DNA of 64,000 nt from Chryseobacterium sp. Leaf405 (GTDB lineage Bacteria > Bacteroidota > Bacteroidia > Flavobacteriales > Weeksellaceae): assembly GCF_001425355.1 (NCBI RefSeq), contig NZ_LMQN01000015.1, positions 1,233,362 to 1,297,361 of the forward strand. The letters run 5' to 3'. The notes under the pieces are model-generated. The model searched no databases, had not been told where the DNA came from, and worked only from the letters and a program-made list of their open reading frames with translations. The stretch's first letter is position 1. Each line of letters starts with the position of its first letter. Shown piece by piece: positions 35,601-43,819 of the stretch. The position numbers and the translations under genes were made by a program.

Positions 35601-36322
35601 TGTTCGTTGAGGTTGCCTTTTATTTCATTTAATTGATTGACGAAAGTTTCGTTGTTTTTGGTATCGTTGCTTTTATTTTTCGGATCGATGAAAAGCAGCA
35701 GGTTTTTCCCGTCTTTGGTAACGATGTAATTGTCTTCAAGCTTAAAATCTTTGCTGATATTTAAAGCATTCAGTTTTTTAATCCCTAAAAAAGTAATGCC
35801 GAGCGGATCTTTTTTGATGAATTCTTTGGTCACTAAGCTTGTTGGTGAAACCAGAGAAACATAATTGTTCTCCACCTGTTCTGCGATGCTGTCTTTTTGC
35901 AGTTTCCTTTCAATTTCCTTATAATCGTTTTCATTTAAAAATAAAGGAAGATTTTGATTGACAAAGTCGAAGGTTTCTGTAATTTCATTATCATTTACTT
36001 TCCCCTGAACCGAACCAATATATTTTTGTAAAGGATCAATTTTAGTTAAGAAAGTATCGGCAGTTTCCGAAAGCTGAAAATTTTCTTCTTGGGATTTGTT
36101 TTCAATGATAACAATAATTTTATCTGAAAAGTTGAGCTGTTTCAGAACTTTTGCCGTAAGATCAGATTTTTCATTTTTAGGAATGATCTGATTAATATCT
36201 TCCTCAAAATTAATTTTTGAAGCAAAAAATCCGCATAAAACAGCAATCCCGACCGCAAAAAATACAGACAGAAGCTTGTTTTTAGAAATCAGATAATATA
36301 AAAATATAAAAAACCTGTGCAT
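32669..36322 (-). CDS. MMPL/RND-type exporter fused to a PlsC-like acyltransferase and a degenerate Rossmann domain
   Basis: 1217 residues. Residues about 1-830 are two MMPL/RND repeats, each with a signal helix, a periplasmic domain and five or six helices; GITIDYALH and GVGDDFSIF are the charged transmembrane motifs. Residues about 850-1060 are a PlsC-type acyltransferase with NHTSFLD (the H-x4-D box, about 894-900) and FPEAERS (about 962). The last 130 residues (DASILHLANDFG... then a run of strands) look like a worn methyltransferase fold. MMPL exporters and acyltransferases are separate genes in most aryl polyene loci; here they are one protein. It likely moves and acylates pigment or its lipid carrier at the inner membrane. 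Confidence 0.85.
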   Translation of the reverse strand: MHRFFIFLYYLISKNKLLSVFFAVGIAVLCGFFASKINFEEDINQIIPKNEKSDLTAKVLKQLNFSDKIIVIIENKSQEENFQLSETADTFLTKIDPLQKYIGSVQGKVNDNEITETFDFVNQNLPLFLNENDYKEIERKLQKDSIAEQVENNYVSLVSPTSLVTKEFIKKDPLGITFLGIKKLNALNISKDFKLEDNYIVTKDGKNLLLFIDPKNKSNDTKNNETFVNQLNEIKGNLNEQFKGKTEISYFGSPVIAVANAQQIKKDIQNTVIISMTVLLLLLMYYFRNVFTPIIVFLPTVFSVLLALLILYFIKDKISAISLSVGAILIGITIDYALHILTHYKHNNNIEELYKEITQPIILSSATTAVSFLCLVFVRSEALKDLGLFAAITVIFSSITALIIVPQLYKPKTKEKQTNTNFIDKIGSYPYEKNKPLIIICSIIIVACLFGFRHVGFNEDIGDLNYIPKDLKISEAKLEKLSDITSKSIYTISYGDSEDEALARNSQLSQFLEKEKNEGKILSYNSLGNVVLSKKDQQKKIELWQKFWDSNKKNQTISELISNGNKFGFNSSAFDQFNENLNKNYSTLTLKNYESIKALQISEFLSQENGFYTVSNVVKVDEKKRDAFIKDVEKKHDALAIDRQQMNENFLGLLKRDFNTLINYSLLAIVLTIIVFFRNFELTLLTMFPIVLTGIVTAGILYFLGLELNIFSTVVCTLVFGVGDDFSIFLTQAMQKEHTTGKNELPTYRTSIILAVFTTILSIGSLIFAKHPALHSLALVALIGMFSVIIITSTLYPFWFRLLITNRAKKGLSPITFRLFVRSVVSFIYYGLGGLIFSFFGHFFVKKAKGKTLENIKKAIALFLKSVLHLTPFVKKTVIRNPHEDFSKPCVIIANHTSFLDTLALAMATHKIIYLVNDWVYDSPVFGKLVRALGFFPVSQGIENGMDKLKEKIDQGYSLMVFPEAERSYTNDVKRFHKGAFYIAEQFGLDVVPVYIHGNSEVLPKGDFIIYDGAITVKVGERIDKDDLSFGKNYSERTKKINFYFRNEFAKLRNELEDENYFKKKLFLSYLYKDSEVVKAVKDDFNKNKSVYFELNKHIPKDASILHLANDFGQKDILLTLQQADRRIFSLIANDEKRQTAKQTYLVKKRKITYIKSLTEINKNINVLLISDENFHLNDWAVLPETIIFVNVKNNLPENSNYMLEYSSESIKVYKSA

Positions 36323-36343
36323 TAAATTGTAAAATCAAGTTTG

Positions 36344-36351
36344 CAAATTTA
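36344..36351 (-). promoter_or_regulatory. Candidate promoter of leftward group B
   Basis: TAAATTTG on the minus strand matches TAnnTTTG, 21 bp upstream of the exporter start. There is no clear TTTG at -33. Confidence 0.4.
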
Positions 36352-36413
36352 ATTTTTTCAGGAGTAGTTTAAAAAGTTTTAACAATAAGTTTTCACTGAA
36401 AATCAATAAAATA

Positions 36414-36445
36414 TTTTAGCCCGAATGAAAAAAAATCTACTTTTG
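36414..36445 (+). promoter_or_regulatory. Promoter of the rightward membrane-protein genes
   Basis: TTTT (36414-36417), 20 bp, then a perfect TACTTTTG (36438-36445). It gives a leader of about 60 nt before the gene at 36515. Confidence 0.55.
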
Positions 36446-36514
36446 CAGAAGTTCCCGATTAAGAAAGCACATTTTAAAACAAAATTTGCTAAGTATTAAC
36501 GCTTAGAGTTTGAT

Positions 36515-37516
36515 ATGTTTAAAACTTTTGATGAAAAAATAAACGGATTTTTATTTGTAATAATCTTCCCTTTTCTACTTTTTTTTATTTCCTATTACGG
36601 ATTTGAAACTTCCTACGTGGTTGGTATTAAATCCTGGGAAAAGGCACCCGACTTTATGTTCTCATCGGTATACGCCTATCGTGTAATCCCGAATTTTCTG
36701 AGTGTTTATGTAACAGAAATGGTAACTTTTATTATTGATGATTATTTGTCTTTTGCGAAAAGTTTTCTTTTAAAACAAGGTTCTCTGTTTTATCACAGTA
36801 CATTTTTGATTAATGTTTTCTTTTTTATTCTTACTTCGGTTATTTTAAATCGTATTCTGAAATTAAAACCCGTACATCTTCTTATAAACGACAATGTGAA
36901 AAGAATGGTGCACTTAATTGCTGTTTTTTTTATTGTGATTATGCAGTATGTTCCCACAAATTGTGATTCTGTTGCCATATTTTTTTACGTGTTGGGAATT
37001 TTTTTGACTTTGAAGTATTTGGAGAATAGAAAAATGATTGATCTTATCGGTCTTGGAATAACAATTATTATTTCAACATTGGTGAGAGAAACTGCTTGTC
37101 TCAATATTGCTTTTTTTGCTGCTATTTTTATTGATTTTGAAGAAGTGAAAAAGAAAAATTTTGTCTTTATAAAAGAAATAGCATTTTTGGTAATGTGCTT
37201 TATTTTACCATATATTGGCTTGAGAATGATGATTCATCAGAATGCCTCTTTCGTAGAAGGGATTTATTTGGTTAAAAATTTTACAAGTCCTTATAATCTG
37301 ACGGGACTTTTGTTTGGAATATTAAGTATTTATTTTGGGTATCAATTCAGCGATGATGTAGGTAAGATGATGATCAGAAAATATTTGTTTTTCTCTGCGC
37401 CTTATCTTGTCATGATTACTTTAGTAGGACTTTTTTGGGAAACCAGATTATTTATGCCGTTGATTCTTACAGGAATTGTAATGGCATCATATAAGTTTAA
37501 AAAACAATATATCTAA
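36515..37516 (+). CDS. Polytopic membrane protein of unknown function
   Basis: 333 residues with about nine hydrophobic segments spread over the whole length (first at about 11-27, last near 315). There is no signal peptide and no motif I recognise. The first loop holds YAYRVIPNFLSVYV, a pattern seen in large uncharacterised membrane proteins of Bacteroidetes that resemble GT-C glycosyltransferases or polysaccharide polymerases. It is 3 bp upstream of an EpsG-like gene, so the two are cotranscribed and probably act together in surface glycan synthesis. Confidence 0.7.
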   Translation: MFKTFDEKINGFLFVIIFPFLLFFISYYGFETSYVVGIKSWEKAPDFMFSSVYAYRVIPNFLSVYVTEMVTFIIDDYLSFAKSFLLKQGSLFYHSTFLINVFFFILTSVILNRILKLKPVHLLINDNVKRMVHLIAVFFIVIMQYVPTNCDSVAIFFYVLGIFLTLKYLENRKMIDLIGLGITIIISTLVRETACLNIAFFAAIFIDFEEVKKKNFVFIKEIAFLVMCFILPYIGLRMMIHQNASFVEGIYLVKNFTSPYNLTGLLFGILSIYFGYQFSDDVGKMMIRKYLFFSAPYLVMITLVGLFWETRLFMPLILTGIVMASYKFKKQYI

Positions 37517-37519
37517 GGT

Positions 37520-38659
37520 ATGCATCTATTACATCCATACTATATAATTGCCATTATCTACATGCTGATTTTCAGTTATCAGGAAGTTTTTCATGGTAAA
37601 GTTGATAAAAGATGGCTTTGGGGTTTAGGAGCCTATTTGGTAATCATTGCAGGGCTTCGTGATAATGTAGGTCCCGATTTCGGAAGTTATCGTGCGATGT
37701 ATACCTATTCTGATACTAAAGATTATGTGTCTATTTTTATGAAAGCTCTTACTTTGGAAGGACCTCAGCCGATGGAAATAGAATGGCTTTATGTTTTTAT
37801 TAATAAGATTTTACTGAATATCTTCAATGCACCATATTATATGCTGACCTTGGTAGTCGCCATTTTTGCGATTTATTTTAAGGTAGAATATACAGATGAC
37901 AATACTTTTTACCCCTTTACCTTCATGCTTTTCATTTTTATTCCAGGTTTTTTTATTGGTGAAAGTGGTCAGATCAGACAAAATTTGGGATCGTTTATCG
38001 CTTATTTTGGGTTGAGATACATTAAAGAACGAAAGCTTTGGGCATATCTTTTATGTATATATCTTGCAGGAGGAATTCATAATGTCTGCTATATCTTTCT
38101 TCCGATGTATTGGTTGGTAAGGATTCCTTTAAGCAAGGGAGTAATGCTTGTAATGATTATAACTTCCATTTTCCTGTCTCCGTTTGAAGTATATCGTGTA
38201 TTCGGTAATTTTATGACCAGTATTGCCGCCGATAATACGTTGGCTGTAGGTTTTAACGGATATATGGATGAATCTGTGGAAAGGCTCAACGGAGCGATTG
38301 GTATTCCTGAAGTGATGATGGCGATCCTTACCTTCTTCCTCTTTACTTTTGATACGAAAATGAAAGAAAAGTTCCCTTATTATGAATATCACAGGGCTTA
38401 TGTCGTCATCGGAATCTGTTTTTATTTTATTTTTAGAAATAACCCAATTTTTGCCTCACGATTGGCGGGCGCATTTATTGGCTTTGCGTATATCATTATT
38501 CCTAATGCGATGTACGTTGTGAATATCAATAAGAAAAGAATGATCTATTCTTTCATCATTGCACTTACGATATTTAATTTCGTCGTATTCTCAAGTTTCA
38601 AAAATATTATCGGTGGAAGATTTACTTTTGATCTTTATCATAATCATATTTTACCATAA
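37520..38659 (+). CDS. EpsG-family membrane protein (polysaccharide polymerase-like)
   Basis: 379 residues, about ten membrane segments. The EpsG signature, with a first helix followed by IAGLRDNVGPDFGSYRAMYT, is present at about 45-68, and GESGQIRQNLGSFIAYFGLRYI further on is also typical. EpsG/Wzy-like proteins polymerise or transfer exopolysaccharide units at the cytoplasmic membrane. No glycosyltransferase lies directly next to it, so the glycan made is unknown; the polysaccharide genes at 49981-55624 are a possible partner set. Confidence 0.8.
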   Translation: MHLLHPYYIIAIIYMLIFSYQEVFHGKVDKRWLWGLGAYLVIIAGLRDNVGPDFGSYRAMYTYSDTKDYVSIFMKALTLEGPQPMEIEWLYVFINKILLNIFNAPYYMLTLVVAIFAIYFKVEYTDDNTFYPFTFMLFIFIPGFFIGESGQIRQNLGSFIAYFGLRYIKERKLWAYLLCIYLAGGIHNVCYIFLPMYWLVRIPLSKGVMLVMIITSIFLSPFEVYRVFGNFMTSIAADNTLAVGFNGYMDESVERLNGAIGIPEVMMAILTFFLFTFDTKMKEKFPYYEYHRAYVVIGICFYFIFRNNPIFASRLAGAFIGFAYIIIPNAMYVVNINKKRMIYSFIIALTIFNFVVFSSFKNIIGGRFTFDLYHNHILP

Positions 38660-38682
38660 TCCATTAACAATTAAATGATATT

Positions 38683-38714
38683 AAAAGACAGCGTTTCAGA
38701 TGCTGTCTTTTTTT
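38683..38714 (+). terminator. Terminator after the EpsG-like gene
   Basis: A 10-bp perfect stem (AAAAGACAGC, 38683-38692, with 38702-38711) with a 9-nt loop is followed by a T run. Confidence 0.85.
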
Positions 38715-38914
38715 GTTTATGTTATCACAATATCAATAAAATTTTCAGGATTAAGATTGGTTCAAATTGATTGTAAGCATTAAAAAATATAGAAAATTAC
38801 TATATCTTCACAGATTAATATTGGAATATGTTTTTCGTATATATAATGCATTAAGAGTGTGTTTTTAGTTTTTAATGTTATTTATTTGTTAATTATATTT
38901 AAAATAAATTGATT

Positions 38915-38946
38915 TTTGTTAATAAGGGTTCAAAAATTGTATTTTG
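38915..38946 (+). promoter_or_regulatory. Candidate promoter of the large surface-protein gene
   Basis: TTTG (38915-38918), 20 bp, then GTATTTTG (38939-38946; two mismatches to TAnnTTTG). The remainder of the 313-bp gap between 38660 and 38972 holds only the terminator and AT-rich sequence. Confidence 0.4.
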
Positions 38947-38972
38947 CAATAGACACATAATATCAAGAAAAC

Positions 38973-41900
38973 ATGAATAGATTAATTTACAATTTTACGG
39001 CGCTACTTTGTTGTCTGGCTACAAATGACTTCTATGCAGAGGTAGGCATAGGAACTAGTAGGGAGTATTTATCTATGCTGAAATATTCTCACAGTAAAAA
39101 TGTTGATACTTTAAGTAACAAATTAAATATCAGCAATAATCACATAAATCCTACAAAGAATATTCTCTTTGATGAAACCAACATCTTAAATAAAAGCCCC
39201 GGAAGTATTGTTCCTGATTGGTCAAGAGCGCCCAACAGTTATATATTTGATCCAAGCCAAAATGCAGACGGATTGTATATTCCTGTGAAAAAAGCATATG
39301 CAATGTGGGAAAAAGATCGGTATATCGGTGGATCTGCTATTCCTACAGGAAAAATAACTGCCGATGTTTTATGGGAAGATAATCACGGGCTGATAAAATC
39401 TGGTTCAGGATACACTTTAGAGGTAATAGATTCCGGTCAGAATGCAAAAATTAAAGTTCCTGTTAATAAAGCAAAAAAAGGAAATGCAGTAGTGGTTTTC
39501 AGGATTGCAGGTGAAATTTTTTGGTCATGGCATATTTGGGTGACCGATGATCCTTCCAACGGTTCAAAATATAAAAGTTTTGCCAATTTAAAGCGAGAAA
39601 GAGCAGATGGTACAGTGGAAAATATTCCCGATACAGATTGGGGCTGGATGGATAGGAATTTAGGAGCTGTTGGAAGTTCAATCACAGCAGATGAATGGAA
39701 CAGAAACGGTGGGCTGCTTTATCAATGGGGAAGAAAAGATCCTATTCCGCCGTTGGTTTACAGAGGGAATGATTTTTATGAAGTTTCCGGTTCTATCGGA
39801 AGGATACGACACAGAGGTGCTAAAAATTTTACGGGTGCTATTAGTTTTGATAATCTTAGACAATTTGTTTTACTGTCAAATGCCAATATTGCAAACAATC
39901 TAAGACTTTCAGTAAAAAATCCGATGAGTCTTATTTATGTAAATAAAGATGACAATTCCGGGATTGCCTATTATAACAATAATGCAAACTTAATGGTCAA
40001 TTGGTTTGGTAAAATGCCGGGTATGAACGACAGTCAGCTACCTGAGCTTAATCTTTGGTCTGATAATTCTGAAGGGAAAATCAATACCAATTATAATGCT
40101 GATGCTTCAGCGCAGCCCTATAGAAATAAGTCAGCGTACGACCCTTGCCCGAACGGATGGCGGGTTCCTTCTGCTTTGGTCGCTAATCTGGCTTCTTCAA
40201 CGTATGTAGATGATATTAGGGTAGATTATTCACCTTTTGGAGTAAGAACCAATATGGCTAAAAATGTTTTTGAAGCGAATAATTATCACAAAATAAAACC
40301 GACAGATTCCGGAGTTCCGAGTTTCATGACCAATTTTAAGTTGTATCCTAATTTCGGTTATGACTTATCCAATGCGGTTAGTTTCAATATGGGTGTTTTT
40401 CCAGGAACGGGTGCAATCGTTTTCAATGCTCATCAGGGGCAGTATACCGATCAGCATCAGACAACTTTATGGACGGCTACAATGGCCAGACATTTTGATA
40501 CGACTCCTGCAGTGGGAGCAAGAACGTTGTTTATGATTCCGGATAAAACTCAGCCGGATGTTCCGGATTCTAATTCTCCGAATGTGGTGGGAAGGTACTG
40601 GTATTTCCCATTAGGAGCCAATTCTACGACCGATGCTGCCGGATGCCGCTGTATAAAAGATCCTTTGTATGTAGTGAATGATTATAACTTCCCGACAGAA
40701 TATCTTCTTCCTGAAACGGAATATCGTGAAGGACTTAGTAATCCTAATACGTATCAGATTGTGAAAAATACCTCAGCAACAGTAATTAATATTCCTGTAA
40801 GTAAAGCATTTTCTGTACAAAGTCAGCTTTTAAATAATAAAGAAATTTTAAATCCGGCTAATTTTAATAATCTTAAAACAAATATTCTTTGGACGACAAA
40901 TACAAGTTTAATAAATAATGTAACAGTGGTAAATCCATCTCCTAATTCTTTGGGAGCCATATCGTCATCAAGCATTGCAGTAACGATCAACCCAAATCAA
41001 ATAGGAAATGCAGTAGTTACTTTACATAATGGAAGTATTTCCAATCCGGTATACTGGTCTTGGCATATTTGGGTAACAGATACGGCAGTTGGCTCCTATA
41101 ATTATACAACAGAATTGCCGGTAGGTTCAGTAACGAATTACGTTAATTACATACAAAAAGGAGATAACGTTTTCCAGACAGAATTTATGGACAGAAATCT
41201 GGGGGCAACTGACGCTTTTCCTGTTGTAGTCAATCCATTGACGCCTACACTGGCGGAGCTGGCGAAAATTAAAGCCTCAACAGGATTACATTATCAATGG
41301 GGAAGAAAAGATCCGATCCCGATTTTCCAATATGCTGATGACAGAGCTTCTCACTCTGTTTATTTAGGAAATGTTTCAGCAAGCGGAACGGCGACTTATA
41401 CAACTCTTCCATATGCGACTTATAATAATCTGGCTGGAAGTTATATTGTTCCTTACAACACCTATACAAATTCTGCAAATGCCAATGTCTCTGCTACAGA
41501 TAAAGTTTCTGACAAGATTGCAAAAGTTCTTTCTTATTCAGTTAGAAATCCTTTGGTGTATATGATTCCGAGTACTTTTGCTGCATATAACAGTGCTGTT
41601 CCGCTGTACACCAATGGTACAGACTGGTTGGCAAACGAACCGAACTTAGCTTTAGACCGATGGGGAAGGGGTGGCAAAAAATCACCTTTCGATCCTTGTC
41701 CTGAAGGTTGGAGAATTCCCGATCTTACCGGAGTAATGATCGCTTCCGGTCAGGATTTTGGTTTTACTCCTTGGTATAAAAAAGATAAAAATGTAGCAAC
41801 ATCATACAGTGTTGTTAATGATTATTTGGGACAAAGAGTAAGAAGAAGTGCCTCTGCAAGTTATACAATCGGGTATATTTATAATGATCCTTCTTACAGA

Positions 41901-42485
41901 ATCGGAAATTATCCGAATTCAGGATCGCGTGGTTTCAGAAGTGTCGTGACTAATCAGACCTCTACAGGAACGTTTAATACAATTAATTATCAGTATCCGG
42001 GAGTCTGGACGGCAGCTTTAAATTCAAATTATATCGGAAGACCCATTAATATTTTATTTGATGCAGCTTCTACGGCAAACAGAATGATTGCGTTTCATGA
42101 TAACAACGATCCTTATTTCGGAATGAGCTGTCGTTGTGTGAAAATTAAATATGATGCCGATGGAAACGAAGAAGGTGTCATTCAGAAACTTCAGATTACT
42201 TCTTTGCCTGCTGCGGCACCTTCTGCTATTTTGAGACCAAATGATGTTCAGAATATCGTTAAAGAAAAAGTTACTTTCTTCCCAAATCCCGTGAAAGATG
42301 ATTTACACATTCAGACACAGGATAATAAAGATGCATATTACTATCAGGTATACAATATGTCTGGGCAGTTGGTGAAATCCGGGAAATTTGAAAATGGTAA
42401 AACCAATCTTTCTTCTCTTATTTCAGGAGCTTATTTATTAAGAGTAAATGACTCAAAAGAGATTGTGAAAATTATTAAAGAATAA
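38973..42485 (+). CDS. Large two-repeat surface protein with type IX sorting domain
   Basis: 1170 residues. A signal peptide (about 1-22) leads into two similar halves about 510 residues apart: WSWHIWVTD (about 183 and 695), MDRNLGA, YQWGRKDPIP, DPCPNGWRVPS / DPCPEGWRIPD (about 392 and 908) and CRCIK / CRCVK. The last 75 residues form a type IX secretion sorting domain (FFPNPVKDDL, NMSGQLV, SGAYLLRV). The halves resemble secreted proteins of Bacteroidetes that carry the WGRKDP and CPxGWRxP blocks; their ligand is not known to me. It is probably displayed or released at the cell surface and may be an adhesin. Confidence 0.82.
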   Translation: MNRLIYNFTALLCCLATNDFYAEVGIGTSREYLSMLKYSHSKNVDTLSNKLNISNNHINPTKNILFDETNILNKSPGSIVPDWSRAPNSYIFDPSQNADGLYIPVKKAYAMWEKDRYIGGSAIPTGKITADVLWEDNHGLIKSGSGYTLEVIDSGQNAKIKVPVNKAKKGNAVVVFRIAGEIFWSWHIWVTDDPSNGSKYKSFANLKRERADGTVENIPDTDWGWMDRNLGAVGSSITADEWNRNGGLLYQWGRKDPIPPLVYRGNDFYEVSGSIGRIRHRGAKNFTGAISFDNLRQFVLLSNANIANNLRLSVKNPMSLIYVNKDDNSGIAYYNNNANLMVNWFGKMPGMNDSQLPELNLWSDNSEGKINTNYNADASAQPYRNKSAYDPCPNGWRVPSALVANLASSTYVDDIRVDYSPFGVRTNMAKNVFEANNYHKIKPTDSGVPSFMTNFKLYPNFGYDLSNAVSFNMGVFPGTGAIVFNAHQGQYTDQHQTTLWTATMARHFDTTPAVGARTLFMIPDKTQPDVPDSNSPNVVGRYWYFPLGANSTTDAAGCRCIKDPLYVVNDYNFPTEYLLPETEYREGLSNPNTYQIVKNTSATVINIPVSKAFSVQSQLLNNKEILNPANFNNLKTNILWTTNTSLINNVTVVNPSPNSLGAISSSSIAVTINPNQIGNAVVTLHNGSISNPVYWSWHIWVTDTAVGSYNYTTELPVGSVTNYVNYIQKGDNVFQTEFMDRNLGATDAFPVVVNPLTPTLAELAKIKASTGLHYQWGRKDPIPIFQYADDRASHSVYLGNVSASGTATYTTLPYATYNNLAGSYIVPYNTYTNSANANVSATDKVSDKIAKVLSYSVRNPLVYMIPSTFAAYNSAVPLYTNGTDWLANEPNLALDRWGRGGKKSPFDPCPEGWRIPDLTGVMIASGQDFGFTPWYKKDKNVATSYSVVNDYLGQRVRRSASASYTIGYIYNDPSYRIGNYPNSGSRGFRSVVTNQTSTGTFNTINYQYPGVWTAALNSNYIGRPINILFDAASTANRMIAFHDNNDPYFGMSCRCVKIKYDADGNEEGVIQKLQITSLPAAAPSAILRPNDVQNIVKEKVTFFPNPVKDDLHIQTQDNKDAYYYQVYNMSGQLVKSGKFENGKTNLSSLISGAYLLRVNDSKEIVKIIKE

Positions 42486-42621
42486 TCATAGATTTAATAA
42501 TTAGCTAAAGAGAAATAAAGCGGCAATTAAGTTAAATTCATTATTTTTGAACGCTGAAAATGATGATGCAAACCGAAAACTGTTTTGTTTCTCTTTTTTA
42601 TTTCCCAATTTAAAACACTTT

Positions 42622-43770
42622 ATGATGCTCAACAGGATTGTACAAAACTTTAATATCAAGATTTTTATCTATTTTCTTATTGCAGTTGTTGCTGTTTATA
42701 CCCTCATATTTACTTTTTATTACAATCTGAAAGATGACGGATACATTCTTGCCGACTGGCTGATTAATTATCAGGATGGTGGTTTTAAGCGAAGAGGTCT
42801 GTCTGGAAGTTTCTTTTTCCTGTTGCAGGATCTTACGCACATAAGACTGAATTATCTGGTATATTTCTTTCAGTTTTTAATTATTTCGGGATTCTTTTGG
42901 CTGTACACAAAACTGATTCGTTACAAAGTCACTGATTTTTTGTATTTATCATTGTTATTATCTTCAATTGGTTTTGTAGGACTTTTGAATACTGTGACTT
43001 ATGTTGGGAAGAAAGAATTTATTGTTTTTCTTTTGTTCACTTGGTTTGTCTATCTTTTAGATAATGATAAACTTTCAAAAAACAAAGAATATATTTTCTG
43101 TGTTGCGCTTTGTATCACAACATTTTTGCATGAAGTGGTTTTATTTTATGTTCCTTATTTTGCGATTGCATTATATTTAAAAACAGGAAGATTTGAATGG
43201 AAAAGATATGTTAAATATTTTCTCTCTGTCGGAATTCCTACACTGCTGATTTTAAAATTTGGTAAAAATGTAAATGAAGGGATGTCTCTTCAGATTCTCG
43301 CAGATAGAGACGTTCATCCAATCTACGGAATTTTCTATTGGAATATTAATGAAAGAGAGTATATCAAAGAACATCTTAATGAATATCTTTTGTATTTTAT
43401 AAGTTTAGGTTTAAGTGTTTTGCATTTGGCTTATTATTTAAAATATCTAAATAACCGAAAGGTTTTATCTATTTTATTGATTGGTGCATTTTTATTCTCT
43501 TTTCCTTTATTTTACCTGGCAATAGACTGGGGAAGATGGATGTATATTCACATGATGCTCATCATTGTGCTTTTTGCCTTATTATTGAAGAAAGGCGGTT
43601 CTGTATATGCTTTTGAGCCAATTGTTGTTAACAGAAAATTCTATATAATTTTATTTATTGTCATTTTCTCATTATTATATAGAGTAGAGATGTCAGGAAA
43701 GGGTTTTACCTTCGAAGGAATCTTGTACAGAGTCTTCGTTGCACCCTTAGAATTATTAAATAAAATGTAA
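42622..43770 (+). CDS. Polytopic membrane protein of unknown function
   Basis: I start at ATG 42622 (MMLNRIVQNFNIKIFIYF), because an upstream TTG at 42547 would add a non-hydrophobic 25-residue tail. 382 residues, about ten membrane segments. After the first helix comes DGYILADWLINYQDGGFKRRGLSG, a block I have seen in uncharacterised bacterial membrane proteins that resemble GT-C enzymes; other recognisable motifs are absent. It may act in glycan or surface-protein modification beside the large secreted protein. There is no strong terminator between the two genes. Confidence 0.7.
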   Translation: MMLNRIVQNFNIKIFIYFLIAVVAVYTLIFTFYYNLKDDGYILADWLINYQDGGFKRRGLSGSFFFLLQDLTHIRLNYLVYFFQFLIISGFFWLYTKLIRYKVTDFLYLSLLLSSIGFVGLLNTVTYVGKKEFIVFLLFTWFVYLLDNDKLSKNKEYIFCVALCITTFLHEVVLFYVPYFAIALYLKTGRFEWKRYVKYFLSVGIPTLLILKFGKNVNEGMSLQILADRDVHPIYGIFYWNINEREYIKEHLNEYLLYFISLGLSVLHLAYYLKYLNNRKVLSILLIGAFLFSFPLFYLAIDWGRWMYIHMMLIIVLFALLLKKGGSVYAFEPIVVNRKFYIILFIVIFSLLYRVEMSGKGFTFEGILYRVFVAPLELLNKM

Positions 43771-43798
43771 TTCCAAAACCTATCTAATAAAAAAGCTA

Positions 43799-43806
43799 TA
43801 CTTTTG
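43799..43806 (+). promoter_or_regulatory. Promoter of topA
   Basis: TACTTTTG ends 13 bp before the ATG, so the transcript would have a very short leader. There is no TTTG at the expected -33 position. Confidence 0.5.
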
Positions 43807-43819
43807 CAAAAATTTTAGA

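Noticed and set aside
32669..36322. Calling the last domain of the exporter fusion a functional methyltransferase.
   Set aside because: The SAM-binding glycine motif is not evident; only a general alpha/beta likeness is visible.
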